Of a DNA stretch of 64,000 bases, positions 21,162-30,732 are shown in pieces. Position numbers and translations under genes: made by a program. The notes under the pieces were generated by a model, which was given only the letters and a program-made list of their open reading frames with translations, searched no databases and was not told the origin of the DNA. Each line of letters starts with the position of its first letter. Position 1 is the first letter of the stretch. The DNA is from Macrococcoides canis (lineage in GTDB: Bacteria; Bacillota; Bacilli; Staphylococcales; Staphylococcaceae): NCBI RefSeq assembly GCF_002119805.1, contig NZ_CP021059.1:2108001-2172000 (forward strand). Direction: 5' to 3'.

Positions 21162-22598
21162 TTATATTTTTGCCAGTTCATCCGGTAACTCTTTTGCTAT
21201 TTCTGGGAACTTAGTATTTGTGACAGACGATTTAAGCAATATTAAAGAATCGTCATTAGCTAGCGTCAATAATCTAGTTAATAGCTCATTTTTCCCTTCA
21301 AACCACTCAACCTTTTTATTATTTATATTTTGATAAATATTTCTATATGGAGAGTCCATCAAGAGAATAATATCAGCATTACTACTCCCTAATCTTTCTA
21401 AAAGTTTAAGATGTATTTGCTCTTCTCTCTTACCTAAGTCACTAATTTGTCCTAAAGCTATAATCTTATTCCCTTGATAATATTTAGTTTGCGAATCAAA
21501 TGCTGATATAGCATTAATCATAGCAGGTAAAGAAGCGTTGTGTGTGTCATCTATTACAGTAACATTACCTCTACTATTATGAAATTCTTTTACTTCTAAT
21601 ACTTTATTAAATGGATTAAAGTCAGTAAGCTTCATAATTAAATTAGGAATATCCAAATTTAAAATTTGTAGGGTCAAGAGTACTGCAAGTGAGTTACTAA
21701 CCATCCCTTCACTCAATGTTTCTAATTTATATGAGATTTCCTCGTTTTTTTGGTTACTAGCATTTATTTCAGAAACTCCCTTTTTATATATCAATTTATT
21801 GATCTTTAGATTTTCAGTCCCATTCAAGCTATATTTATATACTTTGTCCGTATTAGATTTTGCTCGTTCTAGTAAAAATTGGCTATGTTCTGTATCCGTA
21901 TTAATAATTGCAGCACTTTCTGAATTTAACCCATCAAGTAGCCGTGCTTTATACTTAGCAACTTCTTGTGTCGTCGGAATTGTAGACAGATGAGCTGCAC
22001 CAATTCCAGTGATAATTGCAACATCCGGCGAAAGATTGAGTGACATATTCCCTCTATTATTAATAGCATTTATAGAGACTTCAAATAGTGCAAAGTCAGG
22101 GTTAGTTGCTAATTTACACATATTCAACATAATTACTGGTCGCGTATTGCTATTATTTCTATTTGCTAAAACGTTAAAATCTTCTAACGTTTTTTCAAGC
22201 ATTAATCTTGTAGAACTCTTTCCCATCGATCCTGTAATTGCGATTAATGGATTTTTGTAATTTAAACGTGCTTTAGCACCTATTTCTTTCATAGCTTCTA
22301 TACTATCTCTAACAATAATTTGTGGAATTTTATATTTTAAATTTGGTATATATTCTTCAGTAATAATTAGACCGATATTTTCAATTTGTGAATTTATCTG
22401 TTCATTTCCATCAATTATTTTAGATTTTCTACCATGAAACTTTTCCCATGTTCTATTCTTAATTGAGATAAATGCAGTATTTTTATTTTTAACGTAATTT
22501 ATATTATATTCAAAATCATTTATTAAATGATTACGTTTATTTTCTCCATCTACTAACCTGCCATTTAATAGGTAATGTAACGATTCAATATTAAACAA
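21162..22598 (-). CDS. MurF-like Mur ligase family protein (478 aa)
   Basis: This is an ATP-dependent amide ligase of the Mur superfamily, closest in layout to MurF. Seen: an N-terminal MurF-like domain (1 to about 105); the ATP P-loop ITGSMGKSST (about 119-128); EVSINAINNRG (about 173); the PDVAIITGIGAAHL box; a candidate carbamylated lysine in VAKYKARLLDGL (about 217); and the C-terminal DDTHNASLPAMINAI and LGQISDLGKREEQIH boxes matching MurF's DDSYNANP and LG-DM-ELG motifs. It starts with TTG 7 nt after the stop of the gene at 22605-24236 and shares its ribosome site with that gene's end, so the two are an operon. As it lies away from ddl/murF it is unlikely to be the housekeeping MurF. 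It may ligate an amino acid or peptide to another substrate. The substrate is unknown. Confidence 0.75.
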   Translation of the reverse strand: MFNIESLHYLLNGRLVDGENKRNHLINDFEYNINYVKNKNTAFISIKNRTWEKFHGRKSKIIDGNEQINSQIENIGLIITEEYIPNLKYKIPQIIVRDSIEAMKEIGAKARLNYKNPLIAITGSMGKSSTRLMLEKTLEDFNVLANRNNSNTRPVIMLNMCKLATNPDFALFEVSINAINNRGNMSLNLSPDVAIITGIGAAHLSTIPTTQEVAKYKARLLDGLNSESAAIINTDTEHSQFLLERAKSNTDKVYKYSLNGTENLKINKLIYKKGVSEINASNQKNEEISYKLETLSEGMVSNSLAVLLTLQILNLDIPNLIMKLTDFNPFNKVLEVKEFHNSRGNVTVIDDTHNASLPAMINAISAFDSQTKYYQGNKIIALGQISDLGKREEQIHLKLLERLGSSNADIILLMDSPYRNIYQNINNKKVEWFEGKNELLTRLLTLANDDSLILLKSSVTNTKFPEIAKELPDELAKI

Positions 22599-22604
22599 AG
22601 TTGA

Positions 22605-24236
22605 TCATCCTCTCTCCTGCCTATTCTTAAATACCTGTTGGTATTGAACAAAGCCAGATAAATAATGTTCTATATCATCAATTCTAACCCTATATCCATG
22701 ATGTTTTATAAAAAATCCATCTAATATTCTTTCAGGGTTTTTAAAATACATTGCTGTTTCAGGATAAAAGAAACCTACACGTTGATAATCAGCTCGTTTA
22801 TGAATAATTCTTAATAGTTTTTCTTCATCTATTAGTTGATCCACAAGTTCATTTAGGCCCTCCGACTTCGCTTTTTGTATTAAGTGATACGTGGCCATCA
22901 TCATTTCTAAAAATGTAGGAAAAGTAGTTTCTCTTTTTTCGATAAAATCTAACTGTCCTGCTGCGTTTCTAATCCCTAATTCGAAATATCGAACATCTGG
23001 ATTTAATTGAACGAGCTCATTTGTACAATAGCCAAGCCAATGATCATTATACTTCCAATAATTATGACTGATAAATTTTTCGAACATTTTTTCAACTAAT
23101 TCTAACCATTTTTTGTTTCCATCTATTTGATATAATCTCAGAAAAGCTAAAGCAGCTTCTCCATCATAATAAATAATTCTAAATTTTTCTTTAACTGATA
23201 AATTTGGATAGTTTAGTACATGAATCGTGTTTCCATGAATATCAATCATACTAGCCATACCATTAGCCACAAGTTGAGCAGCTTCTAAAAATTCTTGATT
23301 CTTATTAACTTTCAGATATTCACAAATTGCGAATATGAATGCAGCATTCTGTCCTAATTTAACTTCATTAATATTATTAGTATCATCAAAGATAAATCCT
23401 TTTTGTTCAATTTTCAATATATAATTATCTATTAAATATTTTAATGGTCGTTCAGCTATACTGATATCTTTTCCTGTATAATTCAATCCTTCAATTAAAG
23501 AATAAGTTGAAGATGCATGCCTAAGATTATTATAAAAACTTATTTTTCTATCGAAATGAGGAAAATAGCCATAATTGTACTTACCATTTTCATTAATTTC
23601 TCCTGCTAAATAATCAGTACTCTTTTCGATGAGTCTGTCTAATTCTTGTGAAATATTGTCTACCTGGCGCAAACCTTTTGCATATCCTTTTTCATTTAAT
23701 ATATATACCTTATCTTCCTCTAAAAAATATCCTTTTGTATAAAATCTTTTGACTCTTTTCCCAGTATATTTGTTACTAGAGAATGCATTTTTTTGATTTG
23801 TATACTTTAATAAATAGTGATTAATATTGGTTTCTGATAGCATTAACTTCCTTCCGGTTTTATCAGGTTTCAGAAATGCATTCGCATTAATCACTTCAGG
23901 TAAAAATGATAAATTCCACATGTCATCAAAAGCAATTCCATATTCAATATAATTTCGACGAGTATTGATCATCATTTTAACTAAATCATCAAAAAATATA
24001 TCTTCAACACTAGTAATAAGATCAAATTTAATCCATTCAGGTTGTCTTCTATTTTTTTTAATATATTTTTCTATATGATTTATAATATCTCTTTTTGCAT
24101 TATTTGTTTTTCTAAAGAATTTAATATCTGCTTTTGATTTTCTTGTCCCTATGCTTATATAAAAATTTCCTTTTATTACTCTATTGTCTTTTTCAATAGT
24201 ATTTAATAATTCATCAATTCTTTCTTCAAGTTTCAT
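22605..24236 (-). CDS. Conserved-looking cytoplasmic protein with alpha/alpha-barrel-like C-terminus (543 aa), function unknown
   Basis: First gene of a two-gene operon with the MurF-like ligase. AGGAGG stands 5 nt before the ATG. There is no signal peptide or membrane segment. The N-terminal ~170 residues are mixed alpha/beta (ISIGTRKSKADIKFF, PEWIKFDLITSVED). The C-terminal ~330 residues are a series of helix pairs (LRHASSTYSLIEGLNY, GQNAAFIFAICEYLK, YYDGEAALAFLRLYQIDGN, TTFPTFLEMMMATYHLI) resembling an (alpha/alpha)6 toroid as in glycosidases, epimerases or terpenoid-type barrels. The conserved-looking acidic and aromatic residues (YYDGEAA, FELGIRNAAGQ) may form an active site. I cannot name the family. 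Coupling to a Mur ligase suggests modification of a glycan or cell-envelope precursor. Confidence 0.65.
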   Translation of the reverse strand: MKLEERIDELLNTIEKDNRVIKGNFYISIGTRKSKADIKFFRKTNNAKRDIINHIEKYIKKNRRQPEWIKFDLITSVEDIFFDDLVKMMINTRRNYIEYGIAFDDMWNLSFLPEVINANAFLKPDKTGRKLMLSETNINHYLLKYTNQKNAFSSNKYTGKRVKRFYTKGYFLEEDKVYILNEKGYAKGLRQVDNISQELDRLIEKSTDYLAGEINENGKYNYGYFPHFDRKISFYNNLRHASSTYSLIEGLNYTGKDISIAERPLKYLIDNYILKIEQKGFIFDDTNNINEVKLGQNAAFIFAICEYLKVNKNQEFLEAAQLVANGMASMIDIHGNTIHVLNYPNLSVKEKFRIIYYDGEAALAFLRLYQIDGNKKWLELVEKMFEKFISHNYWKYNDHWLGYCTNELVQLNPDVRYFELGIRNAAGQLDFIEKRETTFPTFLEMMMATYHLIQKAKSEGLNELVDQLIDEEKLLRIIHKRADYQRVGFFYPETAMYFKNPERILDGFFIKHHGYRVRIDDIEHYLSGFVQYQQVFKNRQERG

Positions 24237-24280
24237 ACGGACCTCCTGTTTCCTTATTTACTCTTATCTTATCATAGTAT

Positions 24281-24318
24281 AAAAACAAACTCGGCTATAT
24301 TAACTATAGCCGAGTTTA
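24281..24318 (-). terminator. Terminator of the Asp-Ala adhesin gene
   Basis: A twelve-base-pair stem, AACTCGGCTATA (24288-24299) with its complement at 24305-24316, is followed on the minus strand by TGTTTTT. It ends 3 bp before the stop codon of the adhesin at 24321, and the leader of the operon at 22605-24236 begins directly after it. Confidence 0.85.
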
Positions 24319-24320
24319 TT

Positions 24321-27300
24321 TTATTCTTCTTCTGCTTTTATTTCTTTTCTTTTTCTGAATAATAATAATCCACCTAATCCTGCAAATACTGTTGCAAGTA
24401 GACCACTATTATCTTTTTCACCTGTATCAGGTAACTCTTTAATTGCTTCACTTGGTTGTTCAGGTATTCCTGGCTGTTCAGGTGCCACTGGTTGCTCAGG
24501 TGTTCCTGGCTGTTCAGGTGCCACTGGCTGTTCAGGTGTTCCTGGTTGCTCAGGTGTTCCTGGTTGCTCAGGTGTTCCTGGCTGTTCAGGTGCCACTGGC
24601 TGTTCAGGCGTTCCTGGTTGCTCAGGTGTTCCTGGCTGTTCAGGTGTTCCTGGTTGCTCAGGTGTGACAAATCCGCTGTCGATTGTCATATTATCTTCTG
24701 TTCCCATAGTTACTTTAACAACATTTCCATCAGAATCTAATGCACTACCACCAACATGTATCAATGTAGGTTCCATTCCTTCTGGTGTTTCGAACGTCAC
24801 TGTATAGTCTCCTGGCTCTAGGTCTTCGAAGATATAGTTGCCGTTCTCATCTGTTGTTGTCGTCACTGTTGTTCCGTCTGCTTTCGTCAGGATCACTGTT
24901 ACGCCCGGGATACCTGGTTCATTCGCATCCTGTACGCCGTCCTTATCTTCATCGAACCATACTTTATCTCCTAAGTCCGGTAATTCTTTCACGAATCCGC
25001 TGTCGATCGTCATGTTGTCTTCTTTACCGATGGTAACCTTAACAACCTGACCGTCTGAATCTAATCCGTCATTACCTACATTTGAGATTGTTGGACCATC
25101 GTAACCTTCTGGTGTTTCGAACGTTACCGTATAGTCTCCTGGCTCTAGGTCTTCGAAGATATAGTTACCGTTCTCATCTGTTGTTGTCGTCACTGTTGTT
25201 CCGTCTGGTTTCGTTAAGATCACTGTTACGCCCGGGATACCTGGTTCATTCGCATCCTGTACGCCGTCCTTATCTTCATCGAACCATACTTTGTCGCCTA
25301 GGTCCGGTAATTCTTTCACGAATCCGCTGTCGATCGTCATGTTGTCTTCTTTACCGATGGTAACCTTAACAACCTGACCGTCTGAATCTAATCCGTCATT
25401 ACCTACATTTGAGATTGTTGGACCATCGTAACCTTCTGGTGTTTCGAACGTCACTGTATAGTCTCCTGGCTCTAGGTCTTCGAAGATATAGTTGCCGTTC
25501 TCATCTGTTGTTGTCGTCACTGTTGTTCCGTCTGCTTTCGTCAGGATCACTGTTACGCCCGGGATACCTGGTTCATTCGCATCCTGTACGCCGTCCTTAT
25601 CTTCATCGAACCATACTTTGTCGCCTAGGTCTGGTAATTCTTTCACGAATCCGCTATCGATTGTCATATTGTCTTCTTTACCGATGGTAACCTTAACAAC
25701 CTGACCGTCTGAATCTAATCCGTCATTACCTACATTTGAGATTGTTGGACCATCGTAACCTTCTGGTGTTTCGAACGTCACTGCATAGTCTCCTGGCTCT
25801 AGGTCTTCGAAGATATAGTTGCCGTTCTCATCTGTTGTTGTCGTCACTGTTGTTCCGTCTGGTTTCGTTAAGATCACTGTTACGCCCGGGATACCTGGTT
25901 CATTCGCATCCTGTACGCCGTCCTTATCTTCATCGAACCATACTTTGTCTCCTAGGTCTGGTAATTCTTTCACGAATCCGCTGTCGATTGTCGGGATATC
26001 CTTATCTCCAACTGTGATCGTCACCTTCGTACCATCTGAATCTTTCGTGTCATCACCTTGATTTGAAGTTGTTGGTGTATAACCATCCGGAGTACCGAAG
26101 TCAATCGTCACTTCACCTGGTGGTACATTAGGGAACTCATACTTACCATCTTCATCTGTCACTACAGTTTCTGTTGTGCCATCTGGATAAGTGATCGTTA
26201 CTTCAACACCTGGGATGCCCGGCTCATCTGGATCTTGTTGTCCGTCTTTATCCGTATCTTCCCATACTGTGTCTCCGACACTTACTCGGATGAATCCACT
26301 GTCGATCGTCATGTTGTCTTTAGTTCCCATCGTCACCTTAACAACCTGACCATCTGAATCTAACGCATCGTCTCCAACATTTGTGATTGTTGGGCCGTTA
26401 TAACCTTCTGGTGTGCCGAACGTCACTGTATAGTCTCCTGGCTCTAGGTCTTCGAAGATGTAGTTACCGTTCTCATCTGTTGTTGTTGTCACTGTTGTTC
26501 CGTCTGGTTTCGTTAACGTTACTGTTACGCCTGGGATACCCGGCTCATCTGTGCCCTGGATACCGTCTTTATTCTCATCGAACCATACTTTGTCGCCTAG
26601 GTCTGGTAATTCTTTGATGAATCCGCTGTCGATTGTCGGGATATCCTTATCTCCAACTGTGATCGTCACCTTCGTACCATCTGAATCTTTCGTGTCATCA
26701 CCTTGATTTGGAGTTGTTGGTGTATAACCATCCGGAGTACCGAAGTCAATCGTCACTTCACCTGGCGGTACATTAGGGAACTCATACTTACCGTCTTCAT
26801 CTGTCACTACAGTTTCAGTTGTTCCATCTGGATAAGTGATCGTTACTTCAACACCTGGGATGCCCGGCTCATCTGGATCTTGTTGTCCGTCTTTATCCGT
26901 ATCTTCCCATACTGTGTCGCCGACACTTACTCGGATGAATCCGCTGTCGATCGTCATATTGTCTTCAGTTCCCATCGTCACCTTAACAACCTGACCATCT
27001 GAATCTAACGCATCGTCTCCAACATTTGTGATTGTTGGGCCGTTATAACCTTCTGGTGTGCCGAACGTCACTGTATAGTCTCCTGGCTCTAGGTCTTCGA
27101 AGATGTAGTTACCGTTCTCATCTGTTGTTGTTGTCACTGTTGTTCCGTCTGGTTTCGTTAACGTTACTGTTACGCCTGGGATACCCGGCTCATCTGTGCC
27201 CTGGATACCGTCTTTATTCTCATCGAACCATACTTTGTCGCCTAAGTCTGGTAATTCTTTCACGAATCCGCTGTCGATCGTCATATCATCTGAATCGTTA

Positions 27301-30300
27301 ATCGTTACCGGTACGACAAGTCCGTCGGAGTCAAGTACGTCATCTCCACCTGTCGTGATCGTTGGACCATCATAACCGGCCGGCGTCTCGAACATCACTG
27401 TGTAATCACCATTCGGTAGATCTGTAAAGATATAGTTCCCATTCTCATCCGTTGTCGTTGTTACTGTTGTTCCATCTGGTTTCGTTAACGTTACTGTTAC
27501 GCCTGAAATTCCTGACTCATCTATGTCTTGAAGACCATCTTTATCTTCATCAAACCATACTTTATCGCCTATATTATATACTTTGTCGGCGTCAGCATCG
27601 GCATCGGCGTCAGCATCGGCGTCGGCGTCGGCGTCTGCATCTGCATCTGCATCCGCGTCGGCATCCGCGTCGGCATCCGCATCGGCATCCGCATCTGCGT
27701 CGGCATCCGCATCGGCATCTGCGTCTGCGTCTGCGTCGGCATCTGCGTCGGCATCGGCATCTGCGTCAGCATCCGCGTCTGCGTCGGCATCCGCGTCGGC
27801 ATCTGCATCTGCGTCGGCATCTGCATCAGCGTCAGCGTCGGCATCCGCATCAGCATCTGCGTCGGCATCTGCGTCGGCATCTGCATCAGCGTCAGCGTCA
27901 GCGTCGGCATCTGCGTCTGCGTCTGCGTCAGCGTCAGCATCCGCATCGGCATCTGCGTCAGCATCCGCGTCTGCGTCGGCATCTGCGTCGGCATCCGCAT
28001 CTGCGTCGGCATCCGCATCAGCGTCGGCATCCGCATCGGCATCTGCGTCAGCATCCGCGTCTGCGTCGGCATCCGCGTCGGCATCTGCGTCGGCATCCGC
28101 ATCAGCGTCGGCATCTGCGTCGGCATCTGCATCAGCGTCAGCGTCGGCATCTGCGTCTGCGTCTGCGTCAGCGTCAGCATCCGCGTCGGCATCTGCGTCT
28201 GCGTCGGCATCTGCGTCAGCGTCGGCATCCGCGTCAGCGTCAGCGTCGGCATCTGCGTCTGCATCGGCATCAGCGTCTGCATCGGCATCCGCGTCTGCAT
28301 CTGAGTCATCTAAAAAGTATCCTGCATCAATTGTCATATCATCTTTATCAATAATAGTTACAGTCACTCTGTTATTATCAGCAGAAATATCAGAGTCCAC
28401 TGAATCATTTCCAGCATTTGATGCAACTGGTGTTAAGCCATCTGGGTTAAGAAATTCAACTTGATAAGTCCCTGGTAATAATTCAGAAAATTCATAATAT
28501 CCTGTACTTGTTGTAGTAGTTGTTTTTAGAAAATTACCTGTCTCATCATATAAGTTTACTACTACGTTACTAATAGGTTGTTCAGCAGAATTTGTATTTT
28601 GGACACCATCGGTCTCTTGAGAATTCCCATCATACCAAACATAATTCCCAATTTTATATTGGTTACCCGAACCTGTTGAATCTCCTGAGAAGTTAGTTAT
28701 ATAGTTATCATTATATTCATTATACGTATAAACCGAATCATCATAGTTGATATTGTATAAAACTCTTCCTTCAGATGAAATTGAAGTTCCTTCAGTAACA
28801 GTTCTAATTAGATACGTTTGTCCGCCGTAAATAGCATTTCCAAAATTAATTGTTGCAGAATTTTCATCTGTATAATTGATAACAAAATTATTGGTAACAT
28901 TAGTAAGGGTACTTAAATCCGGATCAAAACTATCAACTACTGCGCTATCTGGCATAGCATATATTTGTATGGATGTATTATCTTTAAAATTTAAGTTAGT
29001 AAAATCTACTGTTACAGTTGCATTCCTTACATCAGAAATATTAGAGGTATTAATGTACTCATTATGTACATATGCACTTCCGTCTTGTTCATAATAATCC
29101 CAAAATCCAGACATTAGCTTAGGTTCATATCCGTAATCAACCATTATTGGTTCTGAATGATTTTCACCAGCAACATTAATATTAACAGGGTAGTTAGTTC
29201 GTTGATCCGTCATTGTAGAACGAGTCGGGAAAAATGGATGTGAAATACTACCATTAACATTCGCACGATTATCAACATAATCTGTAAATGTATATACAAT
29301 AGTATTTGTTGCTTGATCATAACTTGCTTTAGCAATTAGTTCACCATTTACATCTTTAAAATCTACTAAGGAAGGAGGACTTTCCAATCCACCTGGTTGA
29401 GTATATTGATCAAATTGAATAGTAAAATAGTCGCCTGCTTGTACTGCATCATCAATTGTAAAATCTGAATTTAACATTAAATAACCGTTCGACGTAATCC
29501 ATGCTGGTTCAGTTGGATCATTAGTGTCTGGATTTACAGCATTTGTAGTAATATTAGTCGCAGTTACCAAATCATTAACATTTGTTTGTACCCCATCTAA
29601 AGTATTATAAGTCGTCGTATCTAAATTCCCTAAAGTGATAGACTTCATCATACTTGTATTGCTTGTTGTTGATACTGGCGTTGCAAGTACTGTTTTAGCA
29701 TCCTGTTCGTTTGCGATCGCAAGTAACATCTCAGCCATAAGTTCTTCTGAAGTCAAGTTTGTGTAATCGATGTTCAGTGATTCTACTGCTAACTGTGCTT
29801 CCTCTGCAGTCACACCTGTATTCTCTGCATAGTAGTTAACTAATACGTCTTGCTTCTCTGCTTCTGATGTTAACGTATTTAATTGTTCTGTTGTTTTAGT
29901 GATTGATTCTGTTGTCGGCGCAACAGTAATATTCGTAGTTTGCTCTTCAGTCGTGATTTCCTTTGTTGTTGGTGCTTCTGTGGTTGATGCTTCTGTTGTC
30001 GCTGCTTCTGTTGTTGGCGCTTCTGTTGTCGGCGCTTCTGTTGTCGCTGCTTCTGTTGTCGCTGCTTCTGTTGTTGGCGCTTCTGTTGTCGGCGCTTCTG
30101 TTGTTGGCGCTTCTGTTGTCGGCGCTTCTGTTGTCGCTGCTTCTGTTGTTGGTGCTTCTGTTGTCGCTGCTTCTGTTGTTGGCGCTTCTGTTGTTGGGGC
30201 TTCTGTTGTTGGCGCTTCTGTTGTTGGGGCTTCTGTTGTTGGCGCTTCTGTTGTCGGCGCTTCAGTTGTTACGCTTGGTTTTGTTTCTTCTGCTGCATTT

Positions 30301-30437
30301 GCCTCACTCGGGTTACCAAGAAACATTAATGATCCGATTAAGATTGATGATGTCCCTACTGTAAACTTTCTTATCGAGTATTTATTAAGGCGGTTGGCGA
30401 TGAAATCATAGCGTTTGTTATTAGGTTTTTTCTTCAA
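24321..30437 (-). CDS. LPXTG adhesin with 10 SdrD-B repeats and a central Asp-Ala repeat (2038 aa)
   Basis: This is a sortase-anchored Sdr-like protein. The preferred start is the TTG at 30435-30437, 7 nt after GGAGG; an upstream ATG at 30476 would add [13 protein letters not shown] in front of the signal and would place the candidate operator inside the gene. Parts: YSIRK signal (to about 45); TTEAP repeats (about 57-169); a helical module with [20 protein letters not shown] (about 177-262); [17 protein letters not shown]; an A-like head (to about 590); one B repeat (about 592-705); an uninterrupted Asp-Ala dipeptide tract of 239 residues (about 712-950); nine further B repeats (to about 1924); a PEQPGT stalk; then [11 protein letters not shown] (about 2000), a helix and an RKRKE tail. 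Classical Sdr proteins have Ser-Asp next to the wall, so a mid-protein Asp-Ala tract is unusual. Head and signal are close paralogues of the 3548-residue adhesin. Confidence 0.88.
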   Translation of the reverse strand: MKKKPNNKRYDFIANRLNKYSIRKFTVGTSSILIGSLMFLGNPSEANAAEETKPSVTTEAPTTEAPTTEAPTTEAPTTEAPTTEAPTTEAATTEAPTTEAATTEAPTTEAPTTEAPTTEAPTTEAATTEAATTEAPTTEAPTTEAATTEASTTEAPTTKEITTEEQTTNITVAPTTESITKTTEQLNTLTSEAEKQDVLVNYYAENTGVTAEEAQLAVESLNIDYTNLTSEELMAEMLLAIANEQDAKTVLATPVSTTSNTSMMKSITLGNLDTTTYNTLDGVQTNVNDLVTATNITTNAVNPDTNDPTEPAWITSNGYLMLNSDFTIDDAVQAGDYFTIQFDQYTQPGGLESPPSLVDFKDVNGELIAKASYDQATNTIVYTFTDYVDNRANVNGSISHPFFPTRSTMTDQRTNYPVNINVAGENHSEPIMVDYGYEPKLMSGFWDYYEQDGSAYVHNEYINTSNISDVRNATVTVDFTNLNFKDNTSIQIYAMPDSAVVDSFDPDLSTLTNVTNNFVINYTDENSATINFGNAIYGGQTYLIRTVTEGTSISSEGRVLYNINYDDSVYTYNEYNDNYITNFSGDSTGSGNQYKIGNYVWYDGNSQETDGVQNTNSAEQPISNVVVNLYDETGNFLKTTTTTSTGYYEFSELLPGTYQVEFLNPDGLTPVASNAGNDSVDSDISADNNRVTVTIIDKDDMTIDAGYFLDDSDADADADADADADADADADADADADADADADADADADADADADADADADADADADADADADADADADADADADADADADADADADADADADADADADADADADADADADADADADADADADADADADADADADADADADADADADADADADADADADADADADADADADADADADADADADADADADADADADADADADADADADADADADADADADADADADADADADADADADADADKVYNIGDKVWFDEDKDGLQDIDESGISGVTVTLTKPDGTTVTTTTDENGNYIFTDLPNGDYTVMFETPAGYDGPTITTGGDDVLDSDGLVVPVTINDSDDMTIDSGFVKELPDLGDKVWFDENKDGIQGTDEPGIPGVTVTLTKPDGTTVTTTTDENGNYIFEDLEPGDYTVTFGTPEGYNGPTITNVGDDALDSDGQVVKVTMGTEDNMTIDSGFIRVSVGDTVWEDTDKDGQQDPDEPGIPGVEVTITYPDGTTETVVTDEDGKYEFPNVPPGEVTIDFGTPDGYTPTTPNQGDDTKDSDGTKVTITVGDKDIPTIDSGFIKELPDLGDKVWFDENKDGIQGTDEPGIPGVTVTLTKPDGTTVTTTTDENGNYIFEDLEPGDYTVTFGTPEGYNGPTITNVGDDALDSDGQVVKVTMGTKDNMTIDSGFIRVSVGDTVWEDTDKDGQQDPDEPGIPGVEVTITYPDGTTETVVTDEDGKYEFPNVPPGEVTIDFGTPDGYTPTTSNQGDDTKDSDGTKVTITVGDKDIPTIDSGFVKELPDLGDKVWFDEDKDGVQDANEPGIPGVTVILTKPDGTTVTTTTDENGNYIFEDLEPGDYAVTFETPEGYDGPTISNVGNDGLDSDGQVVKVTIGKEDNMTIDSGFVKELPDLGDKVWFDEDKDGVQDANEPGIPGVTVILTKADGTTVTTTTDENGNYIFEDLEPGDYTVTFETPEGYDGPTISNVGNDGLDSDGQVVKVTIGKEDNMTIDSGFVKELPDLGDKVWFDEDKDGVQDANEPGIPGVTVILTKPDGTTVTTTTDENGNYIFEDLEPGDYTVTFETPEGYDGPTISNVGNDGLDSDGQVVKVTIGKEDNMTIDSGFVKELPDLGDKVWFDEDKDGVQDANEPGIPGVTVILTKADGTTVTTTTDENGNYIFEDLEPGDYTVTFETPEGMEPTLIHVGGSALDSDGNVVKVTMGTEDNMTIDSGFVTPEQPGTPEQPGTPEQPGTPEQPVAPEQPGTPEQPGTPEQPGTPEQPVAPEQPGTPEQPVAPEQPGIPEQPSEAIKELPDTGEKDNSGLLATVFAGLGGLLLFRKRKEIKAEEE
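24665..27580 (-). repeat. Nine SdrD-B type repeats, wall-proximal block of the Asp-Ala adhesin
   Basis: Units alternate between a [16 protein letters not shown] type and a [17 protein letters not shown] type, then four consecutive [16 protein letters not shown] units with a period of about 327 bp. The two-unit block near 26290-26620 and 26940-27270 is repeated almost exactly, which indicates a duplication of a pair. Confidence 0.85.
27585..28301 (-). repeat. Asp-Ala dipeptide repeat tract (717 bp)
   Basis: 239 codons alternate GAY and GCN without interruption. All four Ala codons and both Asp codons are used, so the DNA is a degenerate 6-bp array, unlike the near-identical B repeats. The alternative frames on both strands are stop-free only because of this composition. 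Confidence 0.95.
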
Positions 30438-30460
30438 ATTATTCCCTCCAGATATGTAAT

Positions 30461-30480
30461 TCGAATGATAAATCATTCGA
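30461..30480 (-). promoter_or_regulatory. Operator-like palindrome upstream of the Asp-Ala adhesin
   Basis: An inverted repeat has arms TCGAATGAT (30461-30469) and ATCATTCGA (30472-30480) around a 2-bp centre, 24-43 bp upstream of the TTG start. Its right arm continues into ATTCGACATTT, the motif present twice upstream of the 3548-residue adhesin gene. It could be a repressor site or a leader hairpin. Confidence 0.5.
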
Positions 30481-30498
30481 CATTTACTACATGTTCCA

Positions 30499-30555
30499 TT
30501 GTATTCCTAGTAACATTAATTAAAAAGAGACACTTTGTTATATAAATGTCCACTT
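30499..30555 (-). promoter_or_regulatory. Putative promoter of the Asp-Ala adhesin gene
   Basis: On the minus strand TACAAT lies 17 bp after TTTTTA, and the block TGTCTCTTTTTA (complement at 30521-30532) is identical to that upstream of the gene at 9495-20141. A partner half-site, GTGGACATTT (complement at 30544-30553), makes an imperfect inverted repeat with TGTCTC. The weak -35 beside a conserved inverted repeat suggests activator dependence. Confidence 0.4.
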
Positions 30556-30654
30556 TTATATAGCATTATATTTATATAGATATAAAACAAGTTATTATAC
30601 TATCTATTTTCTATAATTATTATATTTTAATAACTATTTAAAAATATTATTTAC

Positions 30655-30692
30655 AAAATAAAAAAACCGCTTAACAAAGTAAGCGATTTCTT
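30655..30692 (-). terminator. Terminator of the accessory Sec operon
   Basis: A short stem, CGCTTA (30668-30673) with TAAGCG (30680-30685), is followed on the minus strand by GTTTTTTTATTTT. It lies about 45 bp after the gtfB stop codon. Confidence 0.7.
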
Positions 30693-30732
30693 ATATTATT
30701 TTCTTATTCAATTTATCTTACTTAATTCATGT

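Noticed and set aside
27583-28464. Plus-strand (Ser-Ala)n open frame and other long frames across the Asp-Ala tract
   Set aside because: A 6-bp repeat is open in nearly all frames. Only the minus-strand Asp-Ala frame is continuous with recognisable B domains on both sides.
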